NCBI GenBank assembly: GCA_028015205.1
Contig: CM051514.1
Span: 4,154,001-4,218,000, forward strand
DNA length: 64,000 nt
Origin: Mytilisepta virgata
Lineage: Eukaryota; Mollusca; Bivalvia; Mytilida; Mytilidae
Direction: 5' to 3'
This document shows positions 1 to 15,200 of this stretch, one piece after another. The number at the start of each line of letters is the position of its first letter. Positions within the stretch are counted from its first letter, which is position 1. Position numbers and translations under genes: made by a program. Below the pieces are notes generated by a model that saw only the letters and a program-made list of their open reading frames with translations, was not told where the DNA came from and did not search any database.

Positions 1-2560
1 TTTTACTAAATAATAATATACATGTAAACAAAAAAGATACGATGTTAGGAAGTTTTCAAGATTCAAACTCAGCTTTTCTTATAAACACATTAATTTTTAC
101 TCAAAGAGGACACTGTGGAAATAAAAAAATTAAATTAAATATGAAAAGTTAAAACTCAGTGATCATGTCATACTGTCAATCTGGAGAAAAAAATTTGAAA
201 TTGAATTTATCTGGTATCTCTCACCTGAATTTCAATAAAAGCATTGATAAAATTTTTGTTGTTGAAATTATTCAAAATATAACATAAATACCTTAAACTC
301 TTATGTCTTTATATGTGAAAGCACATTCATTGTAGAGTCCAAATAGTCACTTAAAGGTGTGTTTGATTCATTCATAATTATGTTAATGGTATGTGTTTTT
401 TTTTCATTGTTTTATTGATGTAATTTTTTAAGATTAACTTGTGAACATGCATTAGAAGAAAAAGGTTTTTATGTATTTTGAATTAAGATATAAATAAATT
501 TTTATTCATTTGCAACACTGGACAAATGAAAACAATGTAAACAGGGACCCTTAGTCTGCAAGCCGGGCGACTAAGGACGATTTGTTAACAGGCGATTTTT
601 TAATAAATTATGTATCTTAAAAATATTTTTTAAAAGATATAGATATCAAAATGGTAGGATATGGGGTAAGCATCGGATATGGGGTAAGCATCAATGAGCT
701 TATTATGGCCCCTTTGACCCTTTTATTTTGGAACGTTTAAAGATACAAAAATTCTGCAGTAACCCATGTTGGGTTTTTCATGAGGAATCATTTTTTTTAA
801 ATTCATCAAAATCCCATGAAGAATTAAAAAAAGTTTCAAAAATTAACATGTTATCTTATATCTTAAAAACGATAACAGATATAGACAAAAACAGATTGAA
901 GGTGAATTTTTTTTTCTTTTCTAGCAAGGAACATAATAAACAAGCCCAATAAAAATCAGACAAAAAATTAAAAAGTTAGACCAATACAATTTAGCATAAA
1001 ATATTATTGGAGAATTTTTTATGATATATAACAATTTATTATCTTCCAGGAATAGTACATTATCCCCGCGAACAATACCAATTGTGCATTTACTCGGTCA
1101 GCAGTTTCGAATTTATTCAGAAACACTATTAGATTAAAGTGTTTAAAACCCTGAGGATATTTGAGGTTTTCACAAAGAATAAAAATGTTAAAATTAAGGA
1201 CCAAGGATCTCAATGTCTATTGTTGATTTTTTATGAGGGAATACCCCGATTCCCGGGCAATGTGTAAAATCATTTATTGTGTTCCTTAAATAGGCAATTA
1301 AAAATAATACGTGGTTATTGGGTATGGAGTTCAATGGTTAATGAAATTTTAACATTACATATTAAAACATGTTAAAGGGATAAACAAAACATTTTTACGG
1401 ATTTTAAAATAATTAAAAATTGATTTGAGGGGAGAGATAACCACCCCGGTTTATGAGATAATTGGACATTATTGATTTATGGGGGTGAGGATCACCCTAC
1501 TGAAGGAATAAGGTACATATTGTTATGCAGAATAATAATGATTTAAAGCTATGGATTTTAATTGCATATGAAATTTTTAAAAATTATTGACTTTGTGGGT
1601 TGGGGATGACCCCCCCCCCCACTCCCCAGTGGAATGAGGTATATGTCATTTAATAGGTGTTGTCACAGGGTATAGTAAAATTCATGATATGAGATGGTTA
1701 TTGGTCACTTTCGTATAATTTTTCGATGAATAAAAAATTTCCCCATAGGGTCCTATAGTGAACCCCTAGCCTCTTTGAACTGGTCATTATAGGTCATCAA
1801 AAAATGAAAATAGTATTAGGCACATCTAGAAACATTGATCTTTCATCATGGAGAATCTCCGACGGTTATTGAGAACTCGAATGAACAAAATTAGAGAAGA
1901 AGAAAAAAACCGTTTGATAAAAATCCCAAATCCAATCCATAATGGCTGTTATCAAATTGAAAATAAAAATCATAGAAAAAGATGACAGTTAGATCGCAGC
2001 TAAAATCTGAGCTAACAAATTCACTGAAGTGTGACATATATTATAAAATATTCCATGATACCAGTTTTGATGCCCACTTTTTTCGAATTTTTTCAATTTA
2101 TGATTGTAAGATATAATGGTATACAGTATCTCTATATGGGTGATAAAGTTTGCATAGGAATTTGATTTATATCTTTGCTTTGGTAAACAAACCACATCAC
2201 TTAAAAAGATATAAAATAAAAGTCTGTGGACAAATATTTTGTGCTCAGACATCCTAGGGCTCCAGCCAATTCCAAAGAAGTCTGTTTGATGTCAGAGGAA
2301 TCATGGATTACCTTTATAACTCCACATATGAGTGAATCTTGCTTCTGGTATTTGTTGAGAATGTATATGATTGGATGGAACTGACTAAGCAGAGTTTGTA
2401 CATGCTAGGAGTTGAAGGTTATACAACTTCTTATTGTAATGACAAAAACATTTCTTGGCTCTTGTCTCATGGACATTTTATAACCAGTATATTTTAGATA
2501 TCAGAATGTTAATATCCCGTATCTCTTTTCTGTTTATGGTTTTTATTTTCTGTTCTCCAG
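1..2560. other. Intron upstream of the first visible exon
   Basis: No exon recognised on either strand. AT-rich. An 18-bp phrase, ggatatggggtaagcatc, is present twice around 657-690, once incomplete at its left end. There is a poly(C) run near 1610. Three short open frames here have no family resemblance. Because exon 1 below starts inside the protease domain, this must be USP40 intron; the catalytic-Cys exons should lie to the left. Confidence 0.75.
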
Positions 2561-2686
2561 GAACTACAACAACAAGATGTCCAGGAGCTTAATCGTATTT
2601 TATTCAGTGCCATTGAGGCTTCATTAGTGGGTACATCTGGTACAGATTTAATTAATAGATTATACCATGGAACTCTTGTCAATCAG
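2561..2686 (+). CDS. USP40: USP40 exon 1 (first in window), 42 codons, phase 0-0
   Basis: Flanked by tgttctccag| and |gtaatg. Encodes ELQQQDVQELNRIL onward through SLVGTSGTDL and ends YHGTLVNQ. This is the QQDxxEL helix typical of USP catalytic domains and the stretch leading into the zinc-binding fingers. The strong match to USP40 fixes the frame. The start Met and Cys box are upstream and not in this window. Confidence 0.96.
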
Positions 2687-3261
2687 GTAATGCATCTAAC
2701 AAGTTTTTTCTGCATGTTTCTCCATACTACTATTATTTATTCAATGATACCCTTTCAAACCATCAAAAGGGTAGCCCAGTTTTTTGCTTAGTTTAACCCT
2801 TTACATGGTTTAAATTGTCATCATTTGAGTCTGTCATTATAAGCTTTCTTTTAAAAGTCTATGAAACTACTGGGCCAATTGGGACCAAACTTTGGTGGAA
2901 TGGTCCTTGATTGGTCCCCTCCCAAAATTATGTTCTGTGTTTATGCCTTCTGAGCAACATGGCTGCTGTTACTGAATGATGAATTCTAAAAAATCTTCTT
3001 TTATGAAATGAAACTACATGGTCAGATGGAACCAAGGTTTGCTGAAATGGTCCCTCTTAGGTCAATTTTCAAAATTAAACTGCAAACCAAAGTGACTGCC
3101 ACAGCCCAAACTGTAATTCTAAGGGATTTGATAAAGAATAATTGATTGCTTACTACTGAGTGTGCATTTTATTACAATTCAGGTCTTCTTTTTCAGATAG
3201 AATGCTGTGAATGTAGAAAAGTCAGTGAAAGAGAGGTATTTTATTATACCCCACGCAACGA

Positions 3262-3297
<36 letters not shown>

Positions 3298-6200
3298 CGT
3301 CTGTCCGTCAGTCCGTCCGTCAGTCCGTCCGTCAGTCCTGTTCTTGTCACTGCAACTCCTCTGTAACCGCTTGACGGATTGCTTTCATATTTATTAGATA
3401 ATAAGGACATACTATGTAGTTGTGCATATCGACAGGAAATTGCGTTTCAATTTTTTTTCTAGGAGTTACACCCCTTTGAACTTATATACTTTAATGTACT
3501 ACTACAACAGTTTGTCATCGCAACTCCTCTCAAACCACACAACAGAATTTCATGAAACCTTTTCAGATAATAAGGGCATACTACGTAGATGTGCATATCG
3601 ACAGGAAATTGCGATTCAATTTTTTTTCTAGGAGTTACACCCCTTTGAACTTATATACTTTAATGTACTACTGCAACAGTTTGTCATCGCAACTCCTCTC
3701 AAACCACACAACAGAATTTCATGAAACCTTTTTAGATAATAAGGACATACTACGTAGATGTGCATATCGACAGGAAATTTCGATTCAATTTTTTTTCTAG
3801 GAGTTACGCCCCTTTGAACTTATTTACTTTAATGTACTACTGCAACAGTTTGTCATCGCAACTCCTCTCAAACCACACAACAGAAATTCATGAAACCTTT
3901 TCAGATAATAAGGACATACTACGTAGATGTGCATATCGACAGGAAATTACGATTCAATTTTTTTTCTAGGAGTTACGCCCCTTTGAACTAATTTACTTTA
4001 ATGTACTACTGCAACAGTTTGTCATCGCAACTCCTCTCAAACCACACAACAGAATTTCATGAAACCTTTTCAGATAATAAGGACATACTACGTAGATGTG
4101 CATATCGACAGGAAATTACGATTCAATTTTTTTTCTAGGAGTTACGCCCCTTTGAACTTATTTACTTTAATGTACTACTGCAACAGTTTGTCATCGCAAC
4201 TCCTCTCAAACCACACAACAGAATTTCATGAAACCTTTTCAGATAATAAGGACATACTACGTAGATGTGCATATCGACAGGAAATTACGATTCAATTTTT
4301 TTTCTAGGAGTTACGCCCCTTTGAACTAATTTACTTTAATGTACTACTGCAACAGTTTGTCATCGCAACTCCTCTCAAACCACACAACAGAATTTTATGA
4401 AACCTTTTCAGATAATAAGGACATACTACGTAGATGTGCATGTCGACAGGAAATTACGATTCAATTTTTTTTCTAGGAGTTACACCCCTTTGAACTTATT
4501 TGCCTCACTATACTATTACTGTTGACTACTCTCGCTTGGAATTTAAATTTCCCAATATGCTGCCATTCAAATTAGGATAAATATGTGAAGGTAAGCATTT
4601 GATTGTGTTCATTTTACTTGTGAAGTGAGATTTTGTTTCTCCAGTGACAATATGAAGACGTGGGGTATGTGAGCGTGCTCACAAAGGTTCTTTAATTAAA
4701 ATTACCTTTTTATTGTCTTGCCTGCAACAAAAAGTCGTGAAGGCGAGATATAGGTATTACTTTCCGGCGGCAGCAGCGTAAACTTTTTTAAAACTTTAAT
4801 AACTTTGCACAGGTAATACCTACAATTAAGATTAATGTTGCACAGGTAGCTTATCATATAAGGTTTGCTGCAGTATACTTGCCTTGTGACCCTGACTTCA
4901 TTTTCATGTTTCACTGACTTCATAAACATGAATTTAAAATCTGCGTCCAAGTTTCGTGGTTAAATCCATTTCTCAGCAACTGTAATACCAAGGCCGACCA
5001 TATTTGGTCTATAGATAGTTCTTAGTGGGTAAATGCCAGTCTGACACCTGGCCTGGGACCTTGACCTCAATTTCATGCTCGAGTGACTTTGTCACTTTTT
5101 TGTGGTTACGTGGATTTCACAGAAACTGTAATACCTTCACCAACCGTATATGGTCAATAGATAGTTCTTAGTGGATACATGTCAATCTGACACCTGCCTT
5201 TTGACCCTGACCTCAATTTCATGCTTCAGTGACTTTGTCACTTTTTTGTTGTTAAGTCCATTTCTTAGAAACTAATACCTAGACCCACCATATTTGGTCA
5301 ATAGATAGTTCTTGGTGGGTACATGTCAGTCTGACACCCGGTTTGGGACCTTGACCTCAATCTCATGCTTGAGTGACTTTGTCACTTTTTCGTCGTTAAG
5401 TCCTTTTTTCAGCAACTGTAATACCTAGACTCATCCTTGTTTGGTCTATAGATAGATCTTAGTGGGTACATGCAAGTCTGACACCTGTTTCTGGACTTTG
5501 ACCTCAATTTCATGGTTCAGTGATTTTCATCCAAGTTTCTTGATTAAGTCCATTTTTCACCAACTGTAATACCTAGGACCTACTGTATTTGGTCTATTGA
5601 CGGTTCTTGGTGGGTACATGCCAGTCTGACACCTGTCTCTGGACTTTGACCTCATTGCATGCCTGAGTGACTTTGTCACATTTTCAAGATTAGGTCCATT
5701 TCTCAGCAACTTTAATACCTGAACCCACCATATTTGGTCAATAGATAGTTCTTAGTGGATACATATGGGTATGACACTTGCCTTTTGACCTTGACCTCAA
5801 TTTATTTTAACATATTTTCCTTTGACTTGCAAAATGTCGGGTATCAGATAATCATTATTCTGTGTTCATGTGCATACTCAGGCTAGACATAAAGTGTGTC
5901 CACTCTTGTTAATAAACATTCATCTTTGGACAAAGAACATTCTAAGAGATACAGGGTTCATTATCCTACAAACAATTTATATATCAGCAATAGGCGAAAC
6001 ACTGATAAAATCCTATTACACACATAATAAACTGAACACATGTATGTCTCTTCTTCAGTCAACTTTTCTATATGAAATACCAAATACATGTATCGGTGTG
6101 TAAATTTCACTGACCACAAATTTGAACATTAACAATCAATGCCAAAAGTTTTTGAAAAGAATGATTTGTATGCAAATGAAATATACTGCTGCAACATGTT

Positions 6201-9200
6201 CTACATCAAATCAAATAGCCTTAACTGACCATAAAGATTTGTGGCTAACTGACACTAGAAATTTTCAGGAACCTACTTCTGTCATTGTCTAGATATACAA
6301 GAAAGAAGCATTTACATTTAAAAAAAGGAACTAAAGTGGTGGTCATAGAGGAGTGTTAATGTTTTCCATTTCTTTTTGTGTATGCAATTTGGCTGTCAGA
6401 TGATTCATTCTTTTTTCAGTGATAATAAAATCCTTTGAACCAGTATATATATGCATGTTTGGATAAGGAATCCTTTCTACTTTCTTATATCATCGAAAAT
6501 TTTATTTCACCCTTGGTTGCTAGGGAATAAATTTGGTTGCTTAGGAAAATTTTTGAAATTTTTAATGTCTGTATTATTTATTCAGGCTTAATTCAAAGAC
6601 AGGTTGAAGGTGGGATATGGTATCAAAATTTCCAAAAATATAGATCATGTTGTAAATTACCAGAATTTCCACTGTGAGGGAATGAAAATGGTTGCTTAGT
6701 AAAATTACTATTTTAAGTTGGTAGAAATGATTTTTACCTGTGGCTGTGAATGTCTAAGATTACTCTAAATTGTATCAATTGGACTTGCAAAAATTATTTC
6801 ATGACAAATATATATCAGTAGAAATGTCACACGGTTGGTTGCTGGGGACTGTCATTGGTTGCAAAGTGGTTAACTGTTTGCAGTTTCTTAAAAATGTGTT
6901 AAAAACATTTGTTATGATTCTGACAGAAAATGATATGTCTTTCTAGGAAGATTACTTAGATTTGACAATCACAGTGGCTGGTAACAACAGTCTAGAAGAA
7001 GGACTGGCATGTAGTTTTGTTGACAAGGAGAGCATGGATGGCAAAAACCAGTATAAATGTGGATATTGTAAGAAACTTGTCAATGCTAAAAAGGTGTGTA
7101 AAATATGTGTTTGATATACATTCATAAAAAATGTAGTAAATTAGTAATGAAAGTATATAACATTATTATATGAGTAAAAGAGAAATCATGGACGACATAC
7201 CCTAAGGGGGCTAAACAGATAGTGGTATAACTAATTTATATCATGAAACTTTGCTAAGGGCAAACATTAGCTATAATTTAGAATTTAGAATTTTCAGGAA
7301 TTTCACTTTATTCTGTGATAAAGTGTGATAAATGCATAATTTAAGGTTAAAATTTATGGTTTAATATAATGCCTGATTGGTCAACAAAAATATAATTAAG
7401 TAAAAAAGAAGGGATATAGTGTATTAATTCATGACAAGAACCAGACAAAACCCAGAGACATGAACCAGACAAAACACCAATTACAGGATAAATCACGAGA
7501 TAACTTCTAAATACATTTGCATGGAATGCACCTAGAGTTTATCTGGAAATTCATTAGTAACGTACATTACGATTGCTCTTGCTTTTTTCAATAGGGTGCC
7601 AAGTTGAGAAGCTTGCCAGAAATTTTATCCATATCATTGCTAAGATTCAGCTTCGATTTCCAGAAAATGGAGAGGTACAAGGTAATACATATCACTTTCA
7701 GACTATAATTGTCATAGTATTAACAGCTCAACAGTTGTTATACGATTGCAAATATTTATAAGTTCATAGTGGGCTGTGAGGAGTTAAGGCTAGAAAATCT
7801 CTCCTGATTTAATAGAATAAATATACATGTACATTGTAATTTTTAGTCCAGCACTGGTAGTTTTGCTAAAAACTAGCCTTGCTGGAGTATTGTTGTCATG
7901 ACGATCTGCCGGGACAAAGTACCCCCAATCTGCAAATAGTTCCTAAGAACTCAAAACAATTTTAAATCAAGGTACAATGCATAGGGTTGCATGCAGTTAT
8001 TCACTGAAGAATACCATATATAGAAAGATAACTCTATCGAGTAACAAATGGGTGTTAGAGAAGACTGTGTTTTGAGTCAAGCAAACTTTAGTGTATGAAT
8101 ATGGAAAGATACTGAAGTTCGTAGACGAGGGAAATTCAATTTAATTTACAACCAAGATTGTCCGTAATTGTTACCGGCTGGTGACAGTCGGTAATTTTAA
8201 CATTTTCAATCAGTTAATTACTTTCAGTCCTCATCGAGTGTTCATTTCATCATTTTAAACATTTCAGCAATTTAATGTATTAAAAATAGTTGTAATGAGA
8301 ACAATTGATAAGTTATCTTTCGAAAAGAAATACAAAACAAGTTCGTAATGGACTTGTGTATTTGCATTTCTCAGAGGAATACATTTGATATTTAAATGAA
8401 ATAAAAAAAAATTTGAAAACAAATCCTCTGATTAGATATTAAAAAGTTATGGTTATATATATTCTAACAAGAGGAATGTCAACAAACGTTGCACATGTGT
8501 AGTAAAAATAATTTGTGAGATGCTCCCAAACTGGAGCAAGATCCAGGACACGTGTTGCGAATTTTGTCAACAGTATGGCGGGTCATTAAAGTTTGCTATC
8601 ATTTTAAAACAGCTATTTGAAGGAACAAGAAAAATAATTTTTTGAAAGTAAAAGAAATAACAAAGAAAAACGTACATTTGAACCTGTATTCTAATATGAC
8701 CTGCTGCAAATGCTTTCAGTCTACATCTATGGTAAAATGTTGATATTTTTTATTCCAACATCACAGACATCAGACGGCATAGTAAAGTTTCACACAAGCT
8801 TTAAAGATGTCAAAGTACAGATTTTAGCGTAGTTTCTACTATTTTTGGCTGCAAAACTGAGTCTGTATTTTCTGTACTTTATTGTGTCGCCTGCGGAACG
8901 CATGGTCGACACATAGGTATTGATTACACACCTACTTCTAAAAAATGCTCAGGTGATCGTGATACAATATGGCAGTATGCCGAAACAAAAGCTGTCATAA
9001 AACGATGAAGGTGAAAGAGACAAGAAGAAACGTTGTCATCGGTTCAGGCAAGAATACACAGAGAGTCGTGAACCTCCCCAAAATTCAGACAGCATAGGTG
9101 CACTCAATGAAACTACTCCTAAAAATTGAAAACAGCACTTTCTAAATACAATGTATATAAACTACACTACTACCTTAAAGAAGGTAAAAAGGTCTGCATA

Positions 9201-12200
9201 GTTTAATTTACCTTGTGTAATGGCATCTTCATGTCCTAATACCTTTGTTGCAGCATTTTGAAAATGTTGTAGAAAATGTCCTATTAGGATAGAAATAATT
9301 CATAGTGGCTTGAAACTTGTCATGATTTTATCATGGGTAGGCCCTTTGTACTGACATTTTACCACTCACTGTCGCTTGTGGCAGAATATTTGCCATAGAT
9401 GGCCTACCTTTGGTATAATCAGGATATTATCACCATGAATTATTTCTCAAACAAACGACCAGTGAAAAGAAACATTAGATATCATCCTTTGATTTTGAAA
9501 TTATAATCAGGTGTGTGTTAGGCAGATGCATTAAAATCCTTTATTATATGACTTTACGAAATCGTTAATGCAATAGATGGCTCAAAAAGCCTTGCTTCTT
9601 GACTGGAGTATGCAAAGAAAATTTTACCCCATTTTGGCCCAGAATGAAAATTTAAGGTGATGGGTATGTGTCATTGATACAAAATGGAAACGAAAGATAA
9701 AGATACAGGTATGTGTCACTGATAGATTAACATATAGTATGAATAGATAAAACAGTTTAGTATGCTTGAATATGATTGGAAGTTATTGAATCTCAATTAT
9801 TGCAGGAAACAGGAAAATTGGTGTTTCCACGCAGTATAGATATGTCACAGTATTGTGAAAAGGTAGGCTAAATAAAATATGATTATTTCTTAATCAGACT
9901 GTACATTTTAGATAGTCAAATGACACAGGATATTGCATTAGACTCAGTGAGATGACATCATGCCATACTAAACACATGGAAAATATTAACTACAATTGTA
10001 AACTGTTGTGTGACCTTAAGTGAGGATTAACATGCACTAAATTGGGAGGGGGGAGAGGAGGGATGTTCTAAATGACATCTTGAAAGAACAAATAAAAACT
10101 AACTGTAGTATTTAATTCCTCTTTTTGACTTGAGGCTTCTTATAAGATACTGTAGGGGTAGCAGAACATATAGGATGTGCATGTAGTTATCTTGCACTGA
10201 AAACAGGTGTTGATGTAAGCATACTTTTCTTCCAGTGTGCAGAAGTCCCGGGGCATGATATATCCTGCATATTTCTGCCTTTAACTGTTTATGTTTATTC
10301 CCTTGGAAATAAAATTTGGGTTTAAAACAGTCATGGAATTTTTACCCTAGTGTATTTTTTAACTGCTGGAATGGATCCACTGTTACAGGTAGTCCAGTCA
10401 ATCTAGCATAAATTTTACCCTAACCTTTAAGTAATTGCAACAGAAGATTTTTAAGTTTTAATCTTTAGCATTATACCCCAAATATACACAGAAAAAAGTC
10501 TAACAAAATCTAACTTGAGGAAGATTAAAAAATCACGATTTTAAAATTCCTATTGAGATTTGCATTGAAAATGGGAGATAACTCTGCAAAAAAGACAGAA
10601 ACATCTATAAAAATTGATACGAAATTATAACTTTACCGCTTCTATTCAGCAGAATGTATTGATTCTTGATATGTTAGCCGACTTTAGAGTATAACAAACA
10701 ACTGTTAAGTTTTTTTCATATCTTTTATCAAGCTACAACCTAGATTTCGTAATTCATTAGTTGACATTTATTAAATTTGTCAAGGTAAAGAATCTCAAAT
10801 TTAATAAAAATAATTAAGCATATATTCTTCTTTTTGTGGTTTAAAGTTTCTTTAAACAAGGTAGATGCTGATCAAATATAATTTACAGATATAAACAATA
10901 CCAAATTTTCACATTATTTTTTTCAAAATGATCACAGAGCCACAAATTTGCAATTTCTTTAATGAAAAATGTGCAAAAAAAATAAAAATACCCATAACAT
11001 TTCGGTTTTGTACATTTCATGAGGAGAAGATTATATAATATAGTCAAATACGAACTTATAACCCCATCAAAGTATCATACTTTACATGAATTTTAAAAAA
11101 ATCAACCAAAAACTGACAAAAAAGACTCATTTTTGTGGAGTTATCTCCCCTTTCCAATGTTAATTTCCATAGGAAATTAAAAATGCTGATTTTGAGTTTT
11201 CCTCAAGTTAAATTTTATGAGACTTTTTTCTGTGTATATTTGGGACTTAATGCTATAGATTAGAACTAAAACATTTTCTGTTGCAATTAGTTTGAGGTTA
11301 AAACTTAGTCTGACTGGACTAAGGGTATTACTATCATTTTTACAGGAAATAGACTCTGAGGTATACGATCTTTTCTCAGTTGTAATACACAAGGGTGGAG
11401 CTTATGGTGGACATTACCATGCATTTATCAGAGATGTTGACTCGCTAGGGAAATGGACTCATCCAGTAAGTTATGCATGAGATACAGTACAGAGGAGATT
11501 AGGTCACAAGCTTAAATTGATGGGTCGAATTTCGAAACAAATTTCAATTTAAGGTTGTGAACAAAACTCCTCTTTTATATTACAATTTATGCATTTTATT
11601 TCTTTACGGTATTGTCATACCCTATATACAGATAACTTAGTTAAATATAATCATTTTAAAGAATACAAAACTTAAGAACTTGTAGAGGTGTAAATAGAGT
11701 AAAATGTAGAATGATTTATAAACATACAATATTTTAATATTTTAGGTCTTTCTTTTTAAAGGTTACATGATATGCTAACACTAGGTGTTATCTTGTTTCA
11801 CACAGGAGACCATTTAAATTATTTATCTGTCTGTTCTGGCCTAGTAAGACTAAATAATTTAAAAATCCAAACAGATAGTTTTGATCTGTTCTGGCCTAGT
11901 CTGTACGTAGGGCACAATTCCTTTACTTTTTATCCAAATACTAAATTATTTTCATGGAATCATACAAATTCATGCTAAATACAAAATATTTCAGGATAAA
12001 GAATCTATTCAGCTTCCAACTGATCCCAGTACTGGTGAAGTAGACTATATACAGGTGGATTCTCCAGTAGAACTCATACAAGCCATCTTACTACGGAATG
12101 GTGTCTTATCTATTGATAAATTATGTGCTGTAAGTATTTCATGTAAAATGCAGTATACATTTAATGAAAAATTACAATACAATTTTTCAAAGAATTTTTG

Positions 12201-15200
12201 CTTAAAGTTTACTTCATATTCTTAGTATTATAATCATTCTTACTTTTTACAATTTGTAATTATTCTATAAACCTTATTTTTTGACATCTCCAAAATTGTC
12301 AAACTCAGAATTAAGATCATACTTACAACCTGAGGACAGTCAGTTATTCTAAATTTTAAGTTAATTACTTTCAGTTCTCAATGAGTATTTCATATTTCTT
12401 AACCATTTTAATCACCTGCCTTGTTGAAAATGTTGGATATAAGGATTATTTTTATGTAAATTTTATGATAGGAAAATCTGATGGGCCCGTCAGACTTACA
12501 CCACCGGGTACGAGAAAATATTTTACAAAAGAAAATAATTTAAGAATGTCCTTTCTGTCATCCAATTGAGATTTATGTGTGTACTTCCATGCCTGACTGC
12601 CCATTTGATATTATCACAAAGTACATTTACTATTTACTGAGAATGCATCAGTGGCCATGTGGTCTAGGTAGTTTGTCATGACTAGTAATGATCACTAGCC
12701 TGTCAACATTGAGGTTGTGAGTTCGAATCTCACCTGTGATGGGGTGTGTTCGACTCTGATCTTAATTGACAAGGATTGCCAATTTTACTACCGAAGGTCC
12801 GTGGTTCTCTCCGGGTGCTCTGGCTTCCTCCACCAATAAAAACTGGCTCCCATGAAATAGCCAATGTGCTCAAAACAGCATAAAACCCCAACTAAACAAA
12901 CAAACTATTTACTGAGCATTAGCCAATTTGATGATTAAAAATTCAGTATAACTTCAAATTACATTGCCATCCCACACCTACACAACACTATTCCATAACT
13001 TCAAATTACATTGCCATCCCACACCTACACAACACTATTCCATAACTTCAGATTACATTGCCATCCCACACCTACTCAACACTATTCCATAACTTCAAAT
13101 TACATTGCCACCCCACACCTACCCATCACTATTCCATAACTTCAAATTACATTGCCATCCCACACCTACACAACACTATTCCATAACTTCAAATTACATT
13201 GCCATCCCACACCTACACAACACTATTCCATAACTTCAAATTACATTGCCATCCCACACCTACACAACACTATTCCATAACTTCAGATTACATTGCCATC
13301 CCACACCTACTCAACACTATTCCATAACTTCAAATTACATTGCCACCCAACACCTACCCATCACTATTCCATAACTTCAAATTACATTGCCATCCCACAC
13401 CTACACAACACTATTCCATAACTTCAAATTACATTGCCATCCCACACCTACACAACACTATTCCATAACTTCAAATTACATTGCCATCCCACACCTACAC
13501 AACACTATTCCATAACTTCAAATTACATGTACATTGCCATCCCACACCTACCCAACACTATTCCATAACTTCAAATTACATTGCCATCCTACACCTACCC
13601 AACACTATTCCATAACTTCATATTACATTGCCATCCCACACCTACCCAACACTATTCCATAACTTCAAATTACATTGCCATCCTACACCTACCCAACACT
13701 ATTCCATAACTTCATATTACATTGCCATCCCACACCTACCCAACACTATTCCATAACTTCAAATTACATTGCCATCCTACAACCACCTAACACTATTCCA
13801 TAACTTCAAATTACATTGCCATCCCACACCTACCCAACACTATTCCATAACTTCAAATTACATTGCCATCCCACACCTACCCAACACTATTCCATAACTT
13901 CAAATTACATTGCCATCCCACACCTACCCAACACTATTCCATAACTTCAAATTACATTGCCATCCCACATCTACCCAACACTATTCCATAACTTCAAATT
14001 ACATTGCCATCCCACACCTACCAACACTATTCCATAACTTCATATTACATTGCCATCCCACACCTACCCAACACTATTCCATAACTTCAAATTACATTGC
14101 CATCCCACACCTACCCAACACTATTCCATAACTTCAAATTACATTGCCATCCCACACCTACCCAACACTATTCCATAACTTCAAATTACATTGCCATCCC
14201 ACACCTACACAACACTATTCCATAACTTCAAATTACATTGCCATCCCACACCTACCAATTACTATTCCATAACTTCAATTATATTGCCATCCCATACCTA
14301 TACAACTCTATTCCATAACTTCAAATTACATTGCCACCCCACACCTAGCCAACACTATTCCATAACTTCAAATTACATTGCCATCCCACACCTACACAAC
14401 ACTATTCCATAACTTCAAATTACATTGCCACCCCACACCTACCCAACACTATTCCATAACTTCAAATTACATTGCCATCCCACACCTACCAATTACTATT
14501 CCATAACTTCAATTATATTGCCATCCCACACCTATACAACTCTATTCCATAACTTCAAATTACATTGCCATCCCACACCTACCCAACATTATTCCATCCA
14601 CATATTGCTGAGAATGTATTTCATTAGAAGGGAAGAATATGATGTCATGTAAAACAAAGGAATATAGATTATAATCAGTGAATAAAAATACTAAAATACA
14701 GTAAAATATCAGCTTTTATGAAATCCATGTAATGTTAGAATCCACCTTTATGTCTTTTATAATAAAAAAAAATGAAAGCAAATGAATTTACTGTTTGCAC
14801 TAAAGAAATATGTATATATATTTTATCAATTTTGCAAAGCTTTATTTCAGAGGCTTTTGGTGTTTTAGGTAGATGTTAAAATTATCACAAGCAAAATTTT
14901 TTGATACTGATTTTGATGCACAGAATGTGCACATTTCATTGATTTATGACTCATCGGTTGCTCAAGGCCTAAAATGGTGAAAACCAAAATAACAATCCAA
15001 AAAGTTGAAAAGAAAATTCAAAAATTCCAAAATGACCAAAAGGACAGAGCTATTCATGAGGGAGATACTCCTTAGTTTTTCAAAAATTTTACAGTTTTGT
15101 AACATTAAATTAATGATATGATACTGCGAGATTGCAGTTTATCACACCTGAATTCATGGTATGATATTTTTATTTCATTGCAGGAGATTAATAAAGAGAC

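Noticed and set aside
3422..4307. Series of 69- and 82-codon frames starting MHIDRK or MKPFQI
   Set aside because: Copies of one another every 169 bp inside a pearl-like array.
7671..7680. Donor at gagag|gtacaa for exon 4
   Set aside because: It would leave phase 2, which does not fit exon 5, and would drop RYK, which is conserved in USP40.
12948..14598. Possible CRISPR-like or coding tandem array
   Set aside because: Units are contiguous 47-bp repeats with no distinct spacers, in an animal intron; a minisatellite explains it.
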